The notes beneath the pieces are model-generated. The model did no database searches. It saw only the letters and a list, made by a program, of their open reading frames with translations, and was not told the DNA's origin. From Betaproteobacteria bacterium (GTDB taxonomy: Bacteria > Pseudomonadota > Gammaproteobacteria > Burkholderiales > Usitatibacteraceae), in assembly GCA_016720855.1 (NCBI GenBank), contig JADKJU010000002.1, forward strand, positions 744,001 through 808,000: a stretch of 64,000 nt of DNA, read 5' to 3'. This document shows positions 7,842 through 16,760 of this stretch, in pieces (position 1 is the first letter of the stretch; every line of letters starts with the position of its first letter). A program made the translations under genes and the position numbers.

Positions 7842-8642
7842 ATGCACGCCAGCGAACCAGGCCTTCCGCTCCCGGGACCGGCCGCCAACGACCCCGGGCC
7901 CGCCAGGCTGGTGATGCCGGGCCGGAAGGTGCGAGCCGGCGCGGGCGTGGACTGGGTTGCCGACGGCTGGAGGCTCTTTCGCAAGGCGACTCTCATGTGG
8001 ATCGTCTTCCTCGTCCTTTTCTGCCTCATCCACCTGGGCCTGGCGATGGTTCCGCGGGTCGGAATGCTGCTTGGCAATCTGGTCTCGCCGATCCTGCTGG
8101 GAGGCATCGCGCTGGGCTGCCGGTCCCTCGAGACGGGTGGCGAGCTGGAACTCGAGCACTTCCTGGCCGGATTCAGGCGCAATACGGGCCCGCTCGTGGC
8201 CATCGGGGTGCTCTACACGCTGGGAGAGGTCGTCATCCTGGCCGTGTTCGCGCTCTTCGCGGGGATGGCGTTCGTGTCGGCCATGGTCCGGGGCGACGAG
8301 GCCGCGATCCTGTCCACGCTTCCCGCCGACCCGTTGTGGCTCGCGCTGGGAGGGCTGGTCTGTGCGTCGCTGGCGATGCCGCTCATGGCGGCGTACTGGT
8401 TCGCGCCCGCGCTTGCGATGCTCCATGACATCCCCGCGATCCCGGCGATGAAGGAGAGCCTCGTCGCGTGCGTTCGCAACTGGCTTCCGATGCTCGTTTA
8501 CGGCCTCGTGACCGGCGCTCTCCTGGTGCTCGCGATCATTCCGCTGGGCCTCGGGCTCATCGCGTGGGCGCCGCTCATGCTGGCGACGATCTACACCGCC
8601 TATCGCTCGCTATTCACCGAGCCGGACGACGAACCCGCCTAG
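7842..8642 (+). CDS. BPSS1780-family integral membrane protein
   Basis: This 266-residue protein of unknown function matches the betaproteobacterial BPSS1780 family. A hydrophilic N-terminus (about 1-40) contains GAGVDWVADGWRLFRKA, the family hallmark. About five or six hydrophobic helices follow and the end is acidic (TEPDDEPA). The layout recalls regulatory membrane proteins with a cytoplasmic head, but no catalytic motif is seen. Its stop overlaps the stop of the convergent DUF2905 gene. No clear ribosome binding site precedes the ATG. Confidence 0.8.
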   Translation: MHASEPGLPLPGPAANDPGPARLVMPGRKVRAGAGVDWVADGWRLFRKATLMWIVFLVLFCLIHLGLAMVPRVGMLLGNLVSPILLGGIALGCRSLETGGELELEHFLAGFRRNTGPLVAIGVLYTLGEVVILAVFALFAGMAFVSAMVRGDEAAILSTLPADPLWLALGGLVCASLAMPLMAAYWFAPALAMLHDIPAIPAMKESLVACVRNWLPMLVYGLVTGALLVLAIIPLGLGLIAWAPLMLATIYTAYRSLFTEPDDEPA

Positions 8643-8833
8643 AGGATTCGCCCCATGGCCGTGAGGGCGAGCGAGATCAGCACCGTGGTGGTGATGGGCA
8701 GGTACACGAGGCGGCCGCGGAAGCGCACGGTGATGTCGCCCGGAAGCCGCCCCAGCCCCATCTTCGAGAACTGCGGGGCGAAGAATGACAGGACCACCAC
8801 GGCCACGACGATCACCAGCACCCACTTCAGCAT
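8639..8833 (-). CDS. DUF2905 small membrane protein
   Basis: This 64-residue protein has two hydrophobic helices (about 3-20 and 45-62) around the conserved centre GLGRLPGDITVRFRGRLVYLP, the signature of DUF2905. Its function is unknown. It follows folB after seven bases and is probably co-transcribed with it. Its stop codon overlaps that of the convergent gene on the plus strand. Confidence 0.85.
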   Translation of the reverse strand: MLKWVLVIVVAVVVLSFFAPQFSKMGLGRLPGDITVRFRGRLVYLPITTTVLISLALTAMGRIL

Positions 8834-8840
8834 GGGGCGC

Positions 8841-9203
8841 TCACTTCGCCGGCGCGCCGGATCGCTCGATGGTGACGCCTACCTTGCGCACGTTCCGGAT
8901 GTGCCCCAGCTTCGCGACGGAAAGTCGCACCCAGGGCGACTTAAATTCTCCCGTGACGATGCCGGCCAGGTGCTCGGCCAGTGCCTCCAGCAACCCGAAG
9001 CGGCGCGCAGCAAGCTCGGCCGTGAAGCGTTCCACGACCTTCCCGTAGTGAACCGTGTCGTGGATGTCGTCCGTGCGTCCCGCGGCCGTGCCGGGGATGC
9101 CGATCTCCACCTCGAGCTCGAGCGTCTGGGGCCTGAGCTTTTCCCAGTCGTAGATGCCGACCCAGGCGTCGACGCGAAATTCACGGATGAAGATGGTGTC
9201 CAT
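8841..9203 (-). CDS. folB: Dihydroneopterin aldolase
   Basis: This 120-residue enzyme of folate synthesis splits 7,8-dihydroneopterin to 6-hydroxymethyl-dihydropterin and glycolaldehyde. It has the family's start MDTIFIREFRVDAWVGIYDWE, with the substrate-binding Glu after YDW. DIHDTVHYGKVVE and the Leu-Leu-Glu-Ala-Leu-Ala-Glu stretch follow, then a late block with VAKLGHIRNVRKVGVTIERS. Its length is normal. The start at Met-Asp-Thr is chosen from family length; no good ribosome binding site precedes it. It is divergent from plsY, with 50 bases between, a pairing seen in many betaproteobacteria. Confidence 0.93.
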   Translation of the reverse strand: MDTIFIREFRVDAWVGIYDWEKLRPQTLELEVEIGIPGTAAGRTDDIHDTVHYGKVVERFTAELAARRFGLLEALAEHLAGIVTGEFKSPWVRLSVAKLGHIRNVRKVGVTIERSGAPAK

Positions 9204-9253
9204 CGGGGAGCCGGGAGAAGGGGATTTTCGAGGGCGTATTGTAGAGTATCGAC

Positions 9254-9853
9254 ATGATCGCACTCTTGGCCGTCGTCATCGCCTACCTCGTCGGCTCCAT
9301 CCCCTTCGCGGTGGTCGTGACCCGAGCGATGGGCCTGCCGGATCCGCGCACCTTCGGCTCCGGCAATCCCGGCGCCACCAACGTGCTGCGCTCGGGAAAC
9401 AAGGCGGCCGCGGTGCTCACCCTGGCCGGCGACGCCCTCAAGGGCTGGGTCGCGGTGTGGGGGGCCTCGGGGCTCGGGCTTTCGGCGGGAGTCGTGGCGA
9501 TCGTTGCCGTGGCGGTGTTCCTGGGCCACGTGTTCCCGGTCTGGCTTCGCTTCAGGGGGGGCAAGGGCGTGGCAACCGCGGCCGGCGTGCTCTTCGCGAT
9601 CGACTGGCGCGTGGGCCTGGCGGTCCTCGTGGCCTGGCTCTGCGTCGTGGCCGTGAGCCGCTACTCGTCCTTGGGCGCGCTCACGGCATCGCTTTTCGCC
9701 CCGGTGGCGGTATATTTCGTTCTCGGCGCCGGTCCGCTCCTGGCCGCCACGTGCGCGATGTGCGCCGTGCTAGTGTGGCGCCATGAAGCCAACATCCGTA
9801 AGCTCCTGCGCGGCGAGGAAAGCCGCATCGGCGCCAAGAGGACCGGGACATGA
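9254..9853 (+). CDS. plsY: Glycerol-3-phosphate acyltransferase PlsY
   Basis: This 199-residue inner-membrane enzyme acylates glycerol-3-phosphate from acyl-phosphate, the first step of phospholipid synthesis. The three conserved cytoplasmic motifs are visible: SGNPGATNVLR (about 36-46), the block GHVFPVWLRFRGGKGVATA (about 95-113), and a late HEANIRKLLRGEE. Five hydrophobic helices are predicted. It is divergent from folB. Its stop overlaps the ATG of the response-regulator gene (ATGA). Confidence 0.96.
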   Translation: MIALLAVVIAYLVGSIPFAVVVTRAMGLPDPRTFGSGNPGATNVLRSGNKAAAVLTLAGDALKGWVAVWGASGLGLSAGVVAIVAVAVFLGHVFPVWLRFRGGKGVATAAGVLFAIDWRVGLAVLVAWLCVVAVSRYSSLGALTASLFAPVAVYFVLGAGPLLAATCAMCAVLVWRHEANIRKLLRGEESRIGAKRTGT

Positions 9854-10425
9854 CCCCGAATAAGCCGGCCGTGGAGTCCGACGACCTGGATTTCACGAAG
9901 CCTGCCGCAATCCAGCCGCCGGCCCCGACGCCGCAGCAACTCGCCACGGCCCACAAGGAGGCAGCCTCGGGCGGCGCGGAACTGCGCCAGGCCGGCTATT
10001 ACGTCGCCATCGCGCGGCGCGCCGCAGCCAAGGTGCCCCCGCGCAACGGCGAGCGCCACGCCCTGCTCGTGATCGAGGACGACCCGGATCTGTCCAACCT
10101 GCTCGCGGAGATCTTCAGCGTCGCGGGCTTCGAGGTGCGCCGCGCCGCCAATCGCGCCCAGATCAACGCGGAAATCAACAAGCCCATGATGCCGGACCTG
10201 ATCCTGCTCGACATCGTGCTGCCGGATGCCGACGGGCTGCAGATCCTCTCGCGCCTTCGCGCCCATCCCAAGTACGCGCGCATGCCCGTCATCATGATGA
10301 CGGGCAAGGCGGAGGCCGCCGACGTGAAGGCGGGGCTCGCCGCCGGCGCCGACGGCTACGTGAGCAAGCCGTTCAGGATGAGCGCGCTCGTGGCCGCCGT
10401 GAGTCTCGTGCTGGGCAAGACCTAG
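9850..10425 (+). CDS. Single-domain response regulator with N-terminal extension
   Basis: This 191-residue protein has an unstructured, proline- and alanine-rich N-terminal segment of about 68 residues followed by one receiver domain. The receiver has the acidic pocket IEDDPD, phospho-acceptor Asp121 in LLDIVLPDADG, the Thr in PVIMMTGKAE and the Lys in YVSKPF. There is no DNA-binding or enzymatic output domain and no histidine kinase nearby. It starts inside the plsY stop codon, so it is translated with plsY. The partner and output are unknown. Confidence 0.88.
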   Translation: MTPNKPAVESDDLDFTKPAAIQPPAPTPQQLATAHKEAASGGAELRQAGYYVAIARRAAAKVPPRNGERHALLVIEDDPDLSNLLAEIFSVAGFEVRRAANRAQINAEINKPMMPDLILLDIVLPDADGLQILSRLRAHPKYARMPVIMMTGKAEAADVKAGLAAGADGYVSKPFRMSALVAAVSLVLGKT

Positions 10426-10784
10426 CCGCGCCGCGGAGGGATTCGCCACCACGTCGCGGCGACGAACGCCCCGAAGGCGACGTAAACCGTCGTGAACACC
10501 CACCCCGGCGCGTTCCAGTAGAGCAGCGCGCGCACCCCGCGCTGGATGAACCCGGCATCGTCCGCGCTGCCCCGAAGGGCGTCCTCCCAGATCGTGAGCG
10601 GGCAGGCGTAGCCGAGCGCCGATTGCACGGCCACGAACGCGATGGCGGCCAGGTGCAGTCCCCGGAACCACGGGTTCCTTGCCCAGCTTCGATCGAAGGC
10701 AGCGCCCGCCCAGATCGCCACGAGCCCGCCCGCCACGAAGAGGACGAAAGCGGCGTGCAGCAGGAGGACCAGGTCGGCGAGCAT
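10422..10784 (-). CDS. DUF2784 membrane protein
   Basis: This 120-residue inner-membrane protein of the DUF2784 family has four hydrophobic helices and the family features LVLLLHAAFVLFVAGG, NPWFRGLHLAAIAFVAVQS and GYACPLTIWEDALR. Its function is unknown. The start at Met 10784 fits the usual family length; a longer reading is possible but would add a non-conserved stretch. Its stop overlaps that of the convergent response-regulator gene. Confidence 0.85.
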   Translation of the reverse strand: MLADLVLLLHAAFVLFVAGGLVAIWAGAAFDRSWARNPWFRGLHLAAIAFVAVQSALGYACPLTIWEDALRGSADDAGFIQRGVRALLYWNAPGWVFTTVYVAFGAFVAATWWRIPPRRG

Positions 10785-10812
10785 GGCGTGGGGACCGGAA
10801 AAGGGCGGGGTG

Positions 10813-10841
10813 CGACCCCGGGTGGCTGCAGCCACTATAAT
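10813..10841 (+). promoter_or_regulatory. Probable promoter of the S9 peptidase gene
   Basis: A perfect -10 box TATAAT lies at 10836-10841. The -35 position (about 10813-10818, CGACCC) is poor. The expected start near 10848 gives a leader of about 65 bases, ending in GGAGG about ten bases before the ATG at 10913. Confidence 0.45.
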
Positions 10842-10912
10842 CGGCGCTCGCCGGGGGGTCACCGAGGTCTGCAAGGGCCGCCCTTCGCCCCAATCGATGG
10901 AGGCCGACCACC

Positions 10913-12898
10913 ATGCACAGACTCCTCTTCCGTTCGCTTGCCGCCACCTTCTTCATCGGATTCGCCACCGGCGCTCTTGCGCAGAAGACCGCGGGCGACA
11001 TCCCGGTCGAGACGTTCTTCAAGCGCGCCCAGTACGGGCAGGTGACGCTTTCGCCCGACGGCTCGCGGCTCGCGGCCCTCACGCCGCACAAGGGGCGCAA
11101 TAACCTCGTCGTCCTGGATCTTGCCAAGCGCGCGCGCAACGTCATCACGGCGTTCGACACGATGGACGTCGCCGACTTCTTCTGGATCAACAACGAGCGC
11201 CTGTGCTTTCGCGTGGCCGACGGCCAGGACGTGACCGGGCGCTTCACCTACCGCGGCTCCTACTGCGTGGACCAGAGCGGCGACAACGTGCGCGACTTCA
11301 CGCGCTTCGGCCTGCGCGGGCTGACGCTCCTTGCCCGGGTCAACGACGACTCCGGCAACGCGATCATGTCGATGTCCGCCCGCACGAGGGACTCGCAGGA
11401 CGTGTACCTGCTCGACACGAAATCGGGCCGCTTCGATCTGCTGACCTTCGATTCGCCGGGGCGCGTCTCGCGCTGGGTGATCGACCGCGACAACGTGCCG
11501 CGCGTGGCGGTGAGCCACCCCGAGCGCAAGGACCGGAACTCGCTCGCCTGGACGCAGGTCTGGTACCGGGACGGCAAGGAGGCCAAGTGGGAGATGCTCT
11601 GGGAGTATTCCGAATTCGCCCAGGGCGCCCGGAGCGATGAATACGCCCCGATCGCATTCGACTACGACAACGCGACTCTCTACGTGTCCCACAACGCCGG
11701 CCGTGACAGGATGGCGATCCACAAGTACGACACCCGGGCCCGCAGAATGGGCGAGCTGGTGGTCGAGCATCCGCTCATCGACCTCGATGGCACGGACGGC
11801 TATTCGCGCCTCGTTTTCAGCCGCCAGCAGAAGAAGCTGCTGGGCATCCGCTACAGCGCCGACCGGCCATCCGTCGCGTGGTTCGACACGGACATGGCGA
11901 GGCTGCAGAAGCAGCTCGACGGAACCTTCCCCAAGACGATCAACGCCATCACCCTCGCCGAGGACAACGAGAAGCTTGCGCTGGTGTACGCCTACTCCGA
12001 TACCGATTCCGGCATGTACCACCTGCTGGACAGGTCGAAGCCGTCGCTCGAAAGCCTGGTGCGCACGCGGGAGTGGCTGCCGCCCGAGCTGATGTCGGAG
12101 CGCAGGTTCATCAAGTACAAGGCGCGCGACGGTCTGGAGATTCCCGCCTGGGTGATCATCCCCAGGGGTTCGTCGGGCAAGAACCTGCCGCTCATCGTCC
12201 ACGTGCATGGCGGGCCATGGGTGCGTGTGTACGGAGGGGCGGACTGGGGTCGCCCGGACGGGCAGTTCTTCGCCTCGCGCGGCTACGTCGTGCTGGAGCC
12301 CGAACCGCGCGCCTCGACGGGCTTCGGGAAGAAGCACTACCGGGCCGGGTTCAAGCAGTGGGGCCAGGCCATGCAGGACGACCTGAACGACGGGGCGTTG
12401 TACCTCGTGAAGGAGGGCATCGTCGATCCGAAGCGCATGGGCATCTTCGGGGGCAGCTACGGGGGTTATGCCGCCGCCTTCGGCCCGGCGCGCGACCCGG
12501 ATTTCTGGAAGTGCGCGGCTCCGTTCATCGCGGTCACGGACCTGGGGCTCATGCAGACGATCGCCTATTCCGACACCACCCGGCTTTCCGACTTCCTGGA
12601 GACCGACTTCAAGAAGATGGTGGGCGACTCGGATGCCGATCGCGAGATGTTCGCGAAGACTTCCGCCATCCAGCAGGCCGGGCGGATCAAGGTTCCGATC
12701 TTCCTGAGCATGGGCTCCGACGACGAGCGCGTGCCGATGGCGCACGGCGATCGCTTCAAGAGCGCGCTCGATGCGGCAGACAGGAAGGACGTGGAGTACG
12801 TGATCTACCCCGGCGAGGGGCACGGCTACAACAAGGACGAGCACGTGTTCGACTTCTACAGGCGGCTGGAGAAGTTCTTCGCCGGGAACCTGAAGTAG
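10913..12898 (+). CDS. Secreted S9-family (prolyl oligopeptidase-like) peptidase
   Basis: This 661-residue protein has a Sec signal peptide (about 1-23, ending GALAQ). A beta-propeller part (about 40-390) is followed by an alpha/beta-hydrolase domain with HVHGGPW, the nucleophile Ser515 in GGSYGGYAA, the acid region DDERVP and the catalytic His in GEGHGYN. It should cleave oligopeptides, such as those with proline or with acyl-aminoacyl or dipeptidyl ends, in the periplasm. The gene is single and converges on another S9 peptidase gene, with a terminator hairpin between. The exact specificity cannot be read from sequence. Confidence 0.92.
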   Translation: MHRLLFRSLAATFFIGFATGALAQKTAGDIPVETFFKRAQYGQVTLSPDGSRLAALTPHKGRNNLVVLDLAKRARNVITAFDTMDVADFFWINNERLCFRVADGQDVTGRFTYRGSYCVDQSGDNVRDFTRFGLRGLTLLARVNDDSGNAIMSMSARTRDSQDVYLLDTKSGRFDLLTFDSPGRVSRWVIDRDNVPRVAVSHPERKDRNSLAWTQVWYRDGKEAKWEMLWEYSEFAQGARSDEYAPIAFDYDNATLYVSHNAGRDRMAIHKYDTRARRMGELVVEHPLIDLDGTDGYSRLVFSRQQKKLLGIRYSADRPSVAWFDTDMARLQKQLDGTFPKTINAITLAEDNEKLALVYAYSDTDSGMYHLLDRSKPSLESLVRTREWLPPELMSERRFIKYKARDGLEIPAWVIIPRGSSGKNLPLIVHVHGGPWVRVYGGADWGRPDGQFFASRGYVVLEPEPRASTGFGKKHYRAGFKQWGQAMQDDLNDGALYLVKEGIVDPKRMGIFGGSYGGYAAAFGPARDPDFWKCAAPFIAVTDLGLMQTIAYSDTTRLSDFLETDFKKMVGDSDADREMFAKTSAIQQAGRIKVPIFLSMGSDDERVPMAHGDRFKSALDAADRKDVEYVIYPGEGHGYNKDEHVFDFYRRLEKFFAGNLK

Positions 12899-12899
12899 G

Positions 12900-12957
12900 A
12901 AAAAGGGGACAGACCCCATTTCCCCGCAAATCGGGGAATGGGGTCTCTCCCCTTTTT
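12900..12957. terminator. Bidirectional terminator hairpin with REP-like core
   Basis: This long near-perfect inverted repeat begins A5-GGGG-ACAGACCCCATT and ends AATGGGGTCTCTCCCC-T5, with a loop of about five bases (CAAAT). Base pairing is broken only by one mismatch and one bulge. With A-run and T-run at its ends it terminates transcription from both convergent S9 peptidase genes. It contains GACCCCATT and AATGGGGTC, the core of the repeat family at 1.9, 7.2 and 49.6 kb. Confidence 0.88.
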
Positions 12958-14922
12958 CTACTTCAGAAGGGTGCGCCGGATGAACTCCACCGTCGCCTGG
13001 AACTGGAAATCCAGGTTGGACTTCTTCCGGAACCCGTGGCCCTCGTCGTTCGCCAGGAGGTACCACGCCGGCGTGCCGTTCTTCTTCAGCGCCTCCACGA
13101 TCTGCGCGGATTCCGTCCAGGGAACGCGCGGATCGTTCCTGCCGTGCACGATGAGCAGGGGCTTCGTGATCTTCGTGGCGTGGTTCAGCGGCGTGATCGA
13201 CTTCATGAACTCGCGCATCGACGGGTCGCGCTCGTCGCCGTACTCGACGCGGCGCAGGTCGCGCCGGTAGGATTCGGTCCGCTCGAGGAAGGTGGCGAAG
13301 TTGGATATGCCGAAGGAGCTCACCGATCCCGCGATGCGGTCGGCATAGCGCACGGACGCCGCCAGCGACATGTAGCCGCCGTAGCTGCCGCCCATGATCA
13401 TCACCCGGTTCGCGTCGAGTCCCGGCTGCGTGTCGATCCAGTCGAGGAGCGTGCCCAGGTCCTTCACGGAATCCTCGCGCAGCTTCCCGTTGTCGAGCGT
13501 GAGGAAGGTCTTCCCGAATCCCGATGAGCCGCGCACATTGGGGTAGATGACGGCGATGCCCAGCTCGTTCACGAGGTAGTTGTTGCGGCCGATGAAGCCC
13601 GCGCGTGCCTGCGACGCGGGCCCGCCATGCACGATGACGACGACCGGCCGCACGCCTTCGAATTGCGCCGGCGGATGGTAGTAGAGCCCGGTGATCTCGC
13701 GCTCGTCGAAGCTCGTCCAGCGGATGATGCGCGGCTCGGAGAACGCGGTCGCGTTGAGGGACGGGCTGTTGCCGTTGGTCCACCGCGTGACCCGGTGCTC
13801 ATTCACATCGTAGGAAAAGACATCGCCCGGCGACCGGGACGACGCATGCGTGAAGGCGATCTCGCTCCCGTCGCGGCGCCACCGCAGGCCCGAGATCACA
13901 CCGGATACGAGGGCGGGGCGGGGCGTCTCCTTCAGCGTGCCGATGTCCAGGAAGCGCAGCACGTGCGCGCCCGCCTCGTTGGTCACGAACGCAAGGCGCC
14001 GGGCCGCCGCCGACAGGGCGATGTCCTCGACGTCGAACTTGAGGTTGGCCGCCAGCGCCTTCTCGCGCCCCGTCGCCAGGTTGATCCACGCGACGTGCCG
14101 GAACTCGGCGCCGCGGTCGCTGATCGCAAAGAGGCCCTTGCCGTCGGGCGCAAAATGCGGGTCCGCGTAGTACACGGGCTCGCCCTTCGTGGCCGGCGTC
14201 AGCCTGCGCCGCTTGCCCGTGGCGACGTCCATCAGCCACACGTGCGATTCCTCGGCGGACACGTACTCGATGTAGGCGAGGCGCCGGTCGTCGGACGAGA
14301 AGCGGAAGGACGTCCAGCCCCCCCCGGGGAGCACCGCCAGCACGCGGGACTTGTCGGGAGCGAGCGGATCGGCCAGGGTCACCGTCGTCTTCACCTCGCG
14401 CGAGGCGTTGTGGCGGTCGATGGGCACCGTCGTGAACACGATGCGATCGCCCTTGTGGTTCCACTCGGGCGCGCTCGCCCTTTCTCCCGCCGGGCTCACC
14501 GGGAAGGCCGCCTTCGTGGCGGGGTCGTAGCGGTGGATGCGATAGACCTCGTCGCCGCCGCTGCCGCTCGTGTAGAGCAGCCACGCGCCGGCCCGGGGCT
14601 CATAGCGGCCGCCGGAGACCGCCTCGGGGAAGTCCGTCAGGGCCTCGGGTGCAATTCCCGGTTCGGTGACGCGATGGATCTGGGTCGTGTTGCCGAGCCG
14701 CTGCGTCACCAGGATCTCGCGCCGGGCCGGATGCCAGCCGAGCATGCCGCTGGGCTTGAATTCGGAATAGGGCGCGGTTTTCGCCGCGATCGCGGCCGGG
14801 ATGGGCGGCAGTCCATCGAGGACGAGGCTGGAGGGCGGGGTGAGGACTTCGCCCTGCGCCTGCGCGGCGAGGGCGGTCGCGGCGAGCAGGGCGGCGGCGA
14901 GGCGCAGGCGCGCAACCCTCAT
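12958..14922 (-). CDS. Secreted S9-family peptidase (dipeptidyl/acylaminoacyl type)
   Basis: This 654-residue protein has a signal peptide (about 1-21, ending AAQAQG), TolB/WD40-like beta-propeller repeats (about 50-390) and a C-terminal peptidase domain. That domain has VIVHGGPASQ, the nucleophile in MIMGGSYGGYMS, LIVHGRNDPRVP and the catalytic His in NDEGHGF. It is likely periplasmic. It is the last gene of an apparent unit with the sulfurtransferase (seven bases upstream) and the DMT permease. Although both are S9 peptidases, it and its convergent neighbour differ through most of their length, so this is not a recent duplication. Confidence 0.92.
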   Translation of the reverse strand: MRVARLRLAAALLAATALAAQAQGEVLTPPSSLVLDGLPPIPAAIAAKTAPYSEFKPSGMLGWHPARREILVTQRLGNTTQIHRVTEPGIAPEALTDFPEAVSGGRYEPRAGAWLLYTSGSGGDEVYRIHRYDPATKAAFPVSPAGERASAPEWNHKGDRIVFTTVPIDRHNASREVKTTVTLADPLAPDKSRVLAVLPGGGWTSFRFSSDDRRLAYIEYVSAEESHVWLMDVATGKRRRLTPATKGEPVYYADPHFAPDGKGLFAISDRGAEFRHVAWINLATGREKALAANLKFDVEDIALSAAARRLAFVTNEAGAHVLRFLDIGTLKETPRPALVSGVISGLRWRRDGSEIAFTHASSRSPGDVFSYDVNEHRVTRWTNGNSPSLNATAFSEPRIIRWTSFDEREITGLYYHPPAQFEGVRPVVVIVHGGPASQARAGFIGRNNYLVNELGIAVIYPNVRGSSGFGKTFLTLDNGKLREDSVKDLGTLLDWIDTQPGLDANRVMIMGGSYGGYMSLAASVRYADRIAGSVSSFGISNFATFLERTESYRRDLRRVEYGDERDPSMREFMKSITPLNHATKITKPLLIVHGRNDPRVPWTESAQIVEALKKNGTPAWYLLANDEGHGFRKKSNLDFQFQATVEFIRRTLLK

Positions 14923-14929
14923 CTTGCGA

Positions 14930-15781
14930 TCACTTGGCCCCGGTGGCCACGGGCCGCGAGGGATCGGCGCACCACTCGCTCCACGAGCCGGGATAGAGCC
15001 GGGAGCCGGTGAGCCCCGCGAGTTCCATCGCGAAGAGGTTGTGGCAGGCGGTGACGCCGGAGCCGCAGTTGTGCACGACGGTCGAGGGCGGCACATCGCC
15101 GAGCTCCTCGAGGAACTCGGCGCGCAGTTCCTCGGCCGACAGGAACCGGCCGCCGTAGCCGAGGTTGTGCTGCCAGAAGCGGTTGATCGCCCCGGGGATG
15201 TGGCCCGCCACCGGGTCGAGCGTTTCGTTCTCGCCCAGGAACCGGGTGGCCGCGCGCGCGTCCACGAGGACCATGCCGGCGCCCTGCAGTCCCTTCGCCA
15301 CGGCGCTCGCGTCCACCAGGGCGCCCGGCGCCGGAACGGGTTCGAAGCGGCCCTCGCGCGGCGCAGGCACGGCCGCGTCCAGGGGACGGCCCTCGCGCTT
15401 CCAGGCGGCGAAGGCGCCATCGAGCAGCGCCACGCGGTCGTGCCCCAGCCAGCGCAGCATCCACCACAGGCGCACCGCGAAGCTGCCACCGCCGTCGTCG
15501 TAGATCACGACCTGCCGGCCGGGCGCCACGCCGCAGCGGTTCATGCGCAAGGCGAACGCCTCGATCGCGGGCAGCGGGTGGCGGCCGTTCCTGCCCGTCC
15601 TGGCCCCGGCGAGGTCCTCGTCCAGGTGCATGAAGTACGCCCCCGGGATATGCGCCTCCTTCCAGGCGTCGCGGCCCTTTTCCGTATTCGCGAGATCGAA
15701 GCGGGTGTCGAAGACGATCCATTCGGGATCGTCCAGGTGCGCCGCGAGGGTTTGCGTCGAGACGAGCAGTTCAGCTTTCAA
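14930..15781 (-). CDS. sseA: Thiosulfate/3-mercaptopyruvate sulfurtransferase
   Basis: This 283-residue protein has two rhodanese domains. The N-terminal one (about 1-135) is inactive and contains FDTRFDLANTEKGRDAW. The C-terminal one (about 150-280) has the active-site loop CGSGVTA with Cys239, typical of 3-mercaptopyruvate sulfurtransferase. It moves sulfane sulfur to cyanide or thiols in the cytoplasm. The start is TTG, supported by a strong GGAGGAGG about six bases upstream. It overlaps the permease gene by 11 bases. Confidence 0.9.
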   Translation of the reverse strand: MKAELLVSTQTLAAHLDDPEWIVFDTRFDLANTEKGRDAWKEAHIPGAYFMHLDEDLAGARTGRNGRHPLPAIEAFALRMNRCGVAPGRQVVIYDDGGGSFAVRLWWMLRWLGHDRVALLDGAFAAWKREGRPLDAAVPAPREGRFEPVPAPGALVDASAVAKGLQGAGMVLVDARAATRFLGENETLDPVAGHIPGAINRFWQHNLGYGGRFLSAEELRAEFLEELGDVPPSTVVHNCGSGVTACHNLFAMELAGLTGSRLYPGSWSEWCADPSRPVATGAK

Positions 15782-16640
15782 ATCCGGCCTCCTCCACTTG
15801 TTCCTTCTTTTCGACGCGAAGGGCGATGAGGCCGCTCGCGACGATGACCACGATGCCCGCCAAGCCCATCGGAGCGAGCCTGTCGTCCCAGATCGTCACC
15901 ATGAACAGGGTGGAGAACACGATCGTCGAATACGACAGCGACCCCACCACCAGCGTGTTCCCCGTCCGGTAGGCGCGCGTCATGGCCAGTTGCGCGGCCG
16001 TGCCCGTGACGCCGATCCCGGCCAGCATCCACGCATTGTCCCAGCGCACGGGGTGGAAGGTCGAGAAGGCGAGCTGCCAGGCCGCGCATCCCACGGTGCC
16101 GAGGGAGGCGAACCAGAAGAGGATCCGCCATTCCGGCTCGCCCTGCTGGCTCAGGTTCCTCACGCCGAGGTAGGCCCACGAGGCGAGGAGCCCCGAGAAG
16201 AGCCCCACCATGGCCGCGCCCTCCCTCCCTGCGGCGAACGTGGGCTGCAGGAGCATCGCCACGCCCACGAAGCCCAGGATGATGGCCACGAGGAGCCAGC
16301 GCGAGAACTTCTCGCGCATGACGACGGTGGTGGCCACGGCCAGGAAAAGGGGCGAGGTGTAGTTGAGCGTGGTGGCGGTGGCGAGCGGCAGGTTCGAGAT
16401 GCCATAGAAGTAGGCGATGATCCCGAAGGTGCCCGCCAGGCTGCGCAGCAGGTGCGTTCCCATGTGCGGGTTCCATACCCGCTCGCGTTTCGCCACGACA
16501 TAGCCTGCGATGAAGACAAACGCCACCAGCGAGCGGTAGAAGCCGAGCTCGATCGCCTCGAAGTGTGCGCCGCCGAGCTTCACGAAAAGGGCCATGGCGG
16601 CGAAGAAGAAGCCCGCCACGAGCATCCAGGAGGAGGTCAT
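15771..16640 (-). CDS. EamA/DMT-family permease
   Basis: This inner-membrane protein of 289 residues has ten hydrophobic helices in two EamA repeats, the drug/metabolite transporter layout. SLAGTFGIIAYFYGISNLPL ends the first repeat's central part and LAMTRAYRTGNTLVVGSLSY marks the second. Such proteins export amino acids, purines or other metabolites. The ATG at 16640 is taken as start; a GTG at 16664 would add eight residues. It overlaps the sulfurtransferase gene, which might suggest a role in sulfur-amino-acid export, but that is weak. Confidence 0.88.
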   Translation of the reverse strand: MTSSWMLVAGFFFAAMALFVKLGGAHFEAIELGFYRSLVAFVFIAGYVVAKRERVWNPHMGTHLLRSLAGTFGIIAYFYGISNLPLATATTLNYTSPLFLAVATTVVMREKFSRWLLVAIILGFVGVAMLLQPTFAAGREGAAMVGLFSGLLASWAYLGVRNLSQQGEPEWRILFWFASLGTVGCAAWQLAFSTFHPVRWDNAWMLAGIGVTGTAAQLAMTRAYRTGNTLVVGSLSYSTIVFSTLFMVTIWDDRLAPMGLAGIVVIVASGLIALRVEKKEQVEEAGFES

Positions 16641-16760
16641 CCGGGGGGTGCAGGGGGTGGGCACCCCGAGGGCGCCCGAAGCGGGGAATTATACGGGCCC
16701 GGCCGGGAATACGGCGGGCGGTGCGGCGGCAGCCGGCCCCGATCGGCTGTCCCGGGCGGC

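Noticed and set aside
10859..13783. A 974-codon minus-strand frame across the two S9 peptidase genes
   Set aside because: It is out of frame with the real minus-strand peptidase and antisense to the plus-strand one, with shadow-type composition.
10913..14922. The two S9 peptidases as a recent inverted duplication
   Set aside because: They share only family motifs around the active site; the propeller halves and flanks differ, and the hairpin between them is explained by the terminator.
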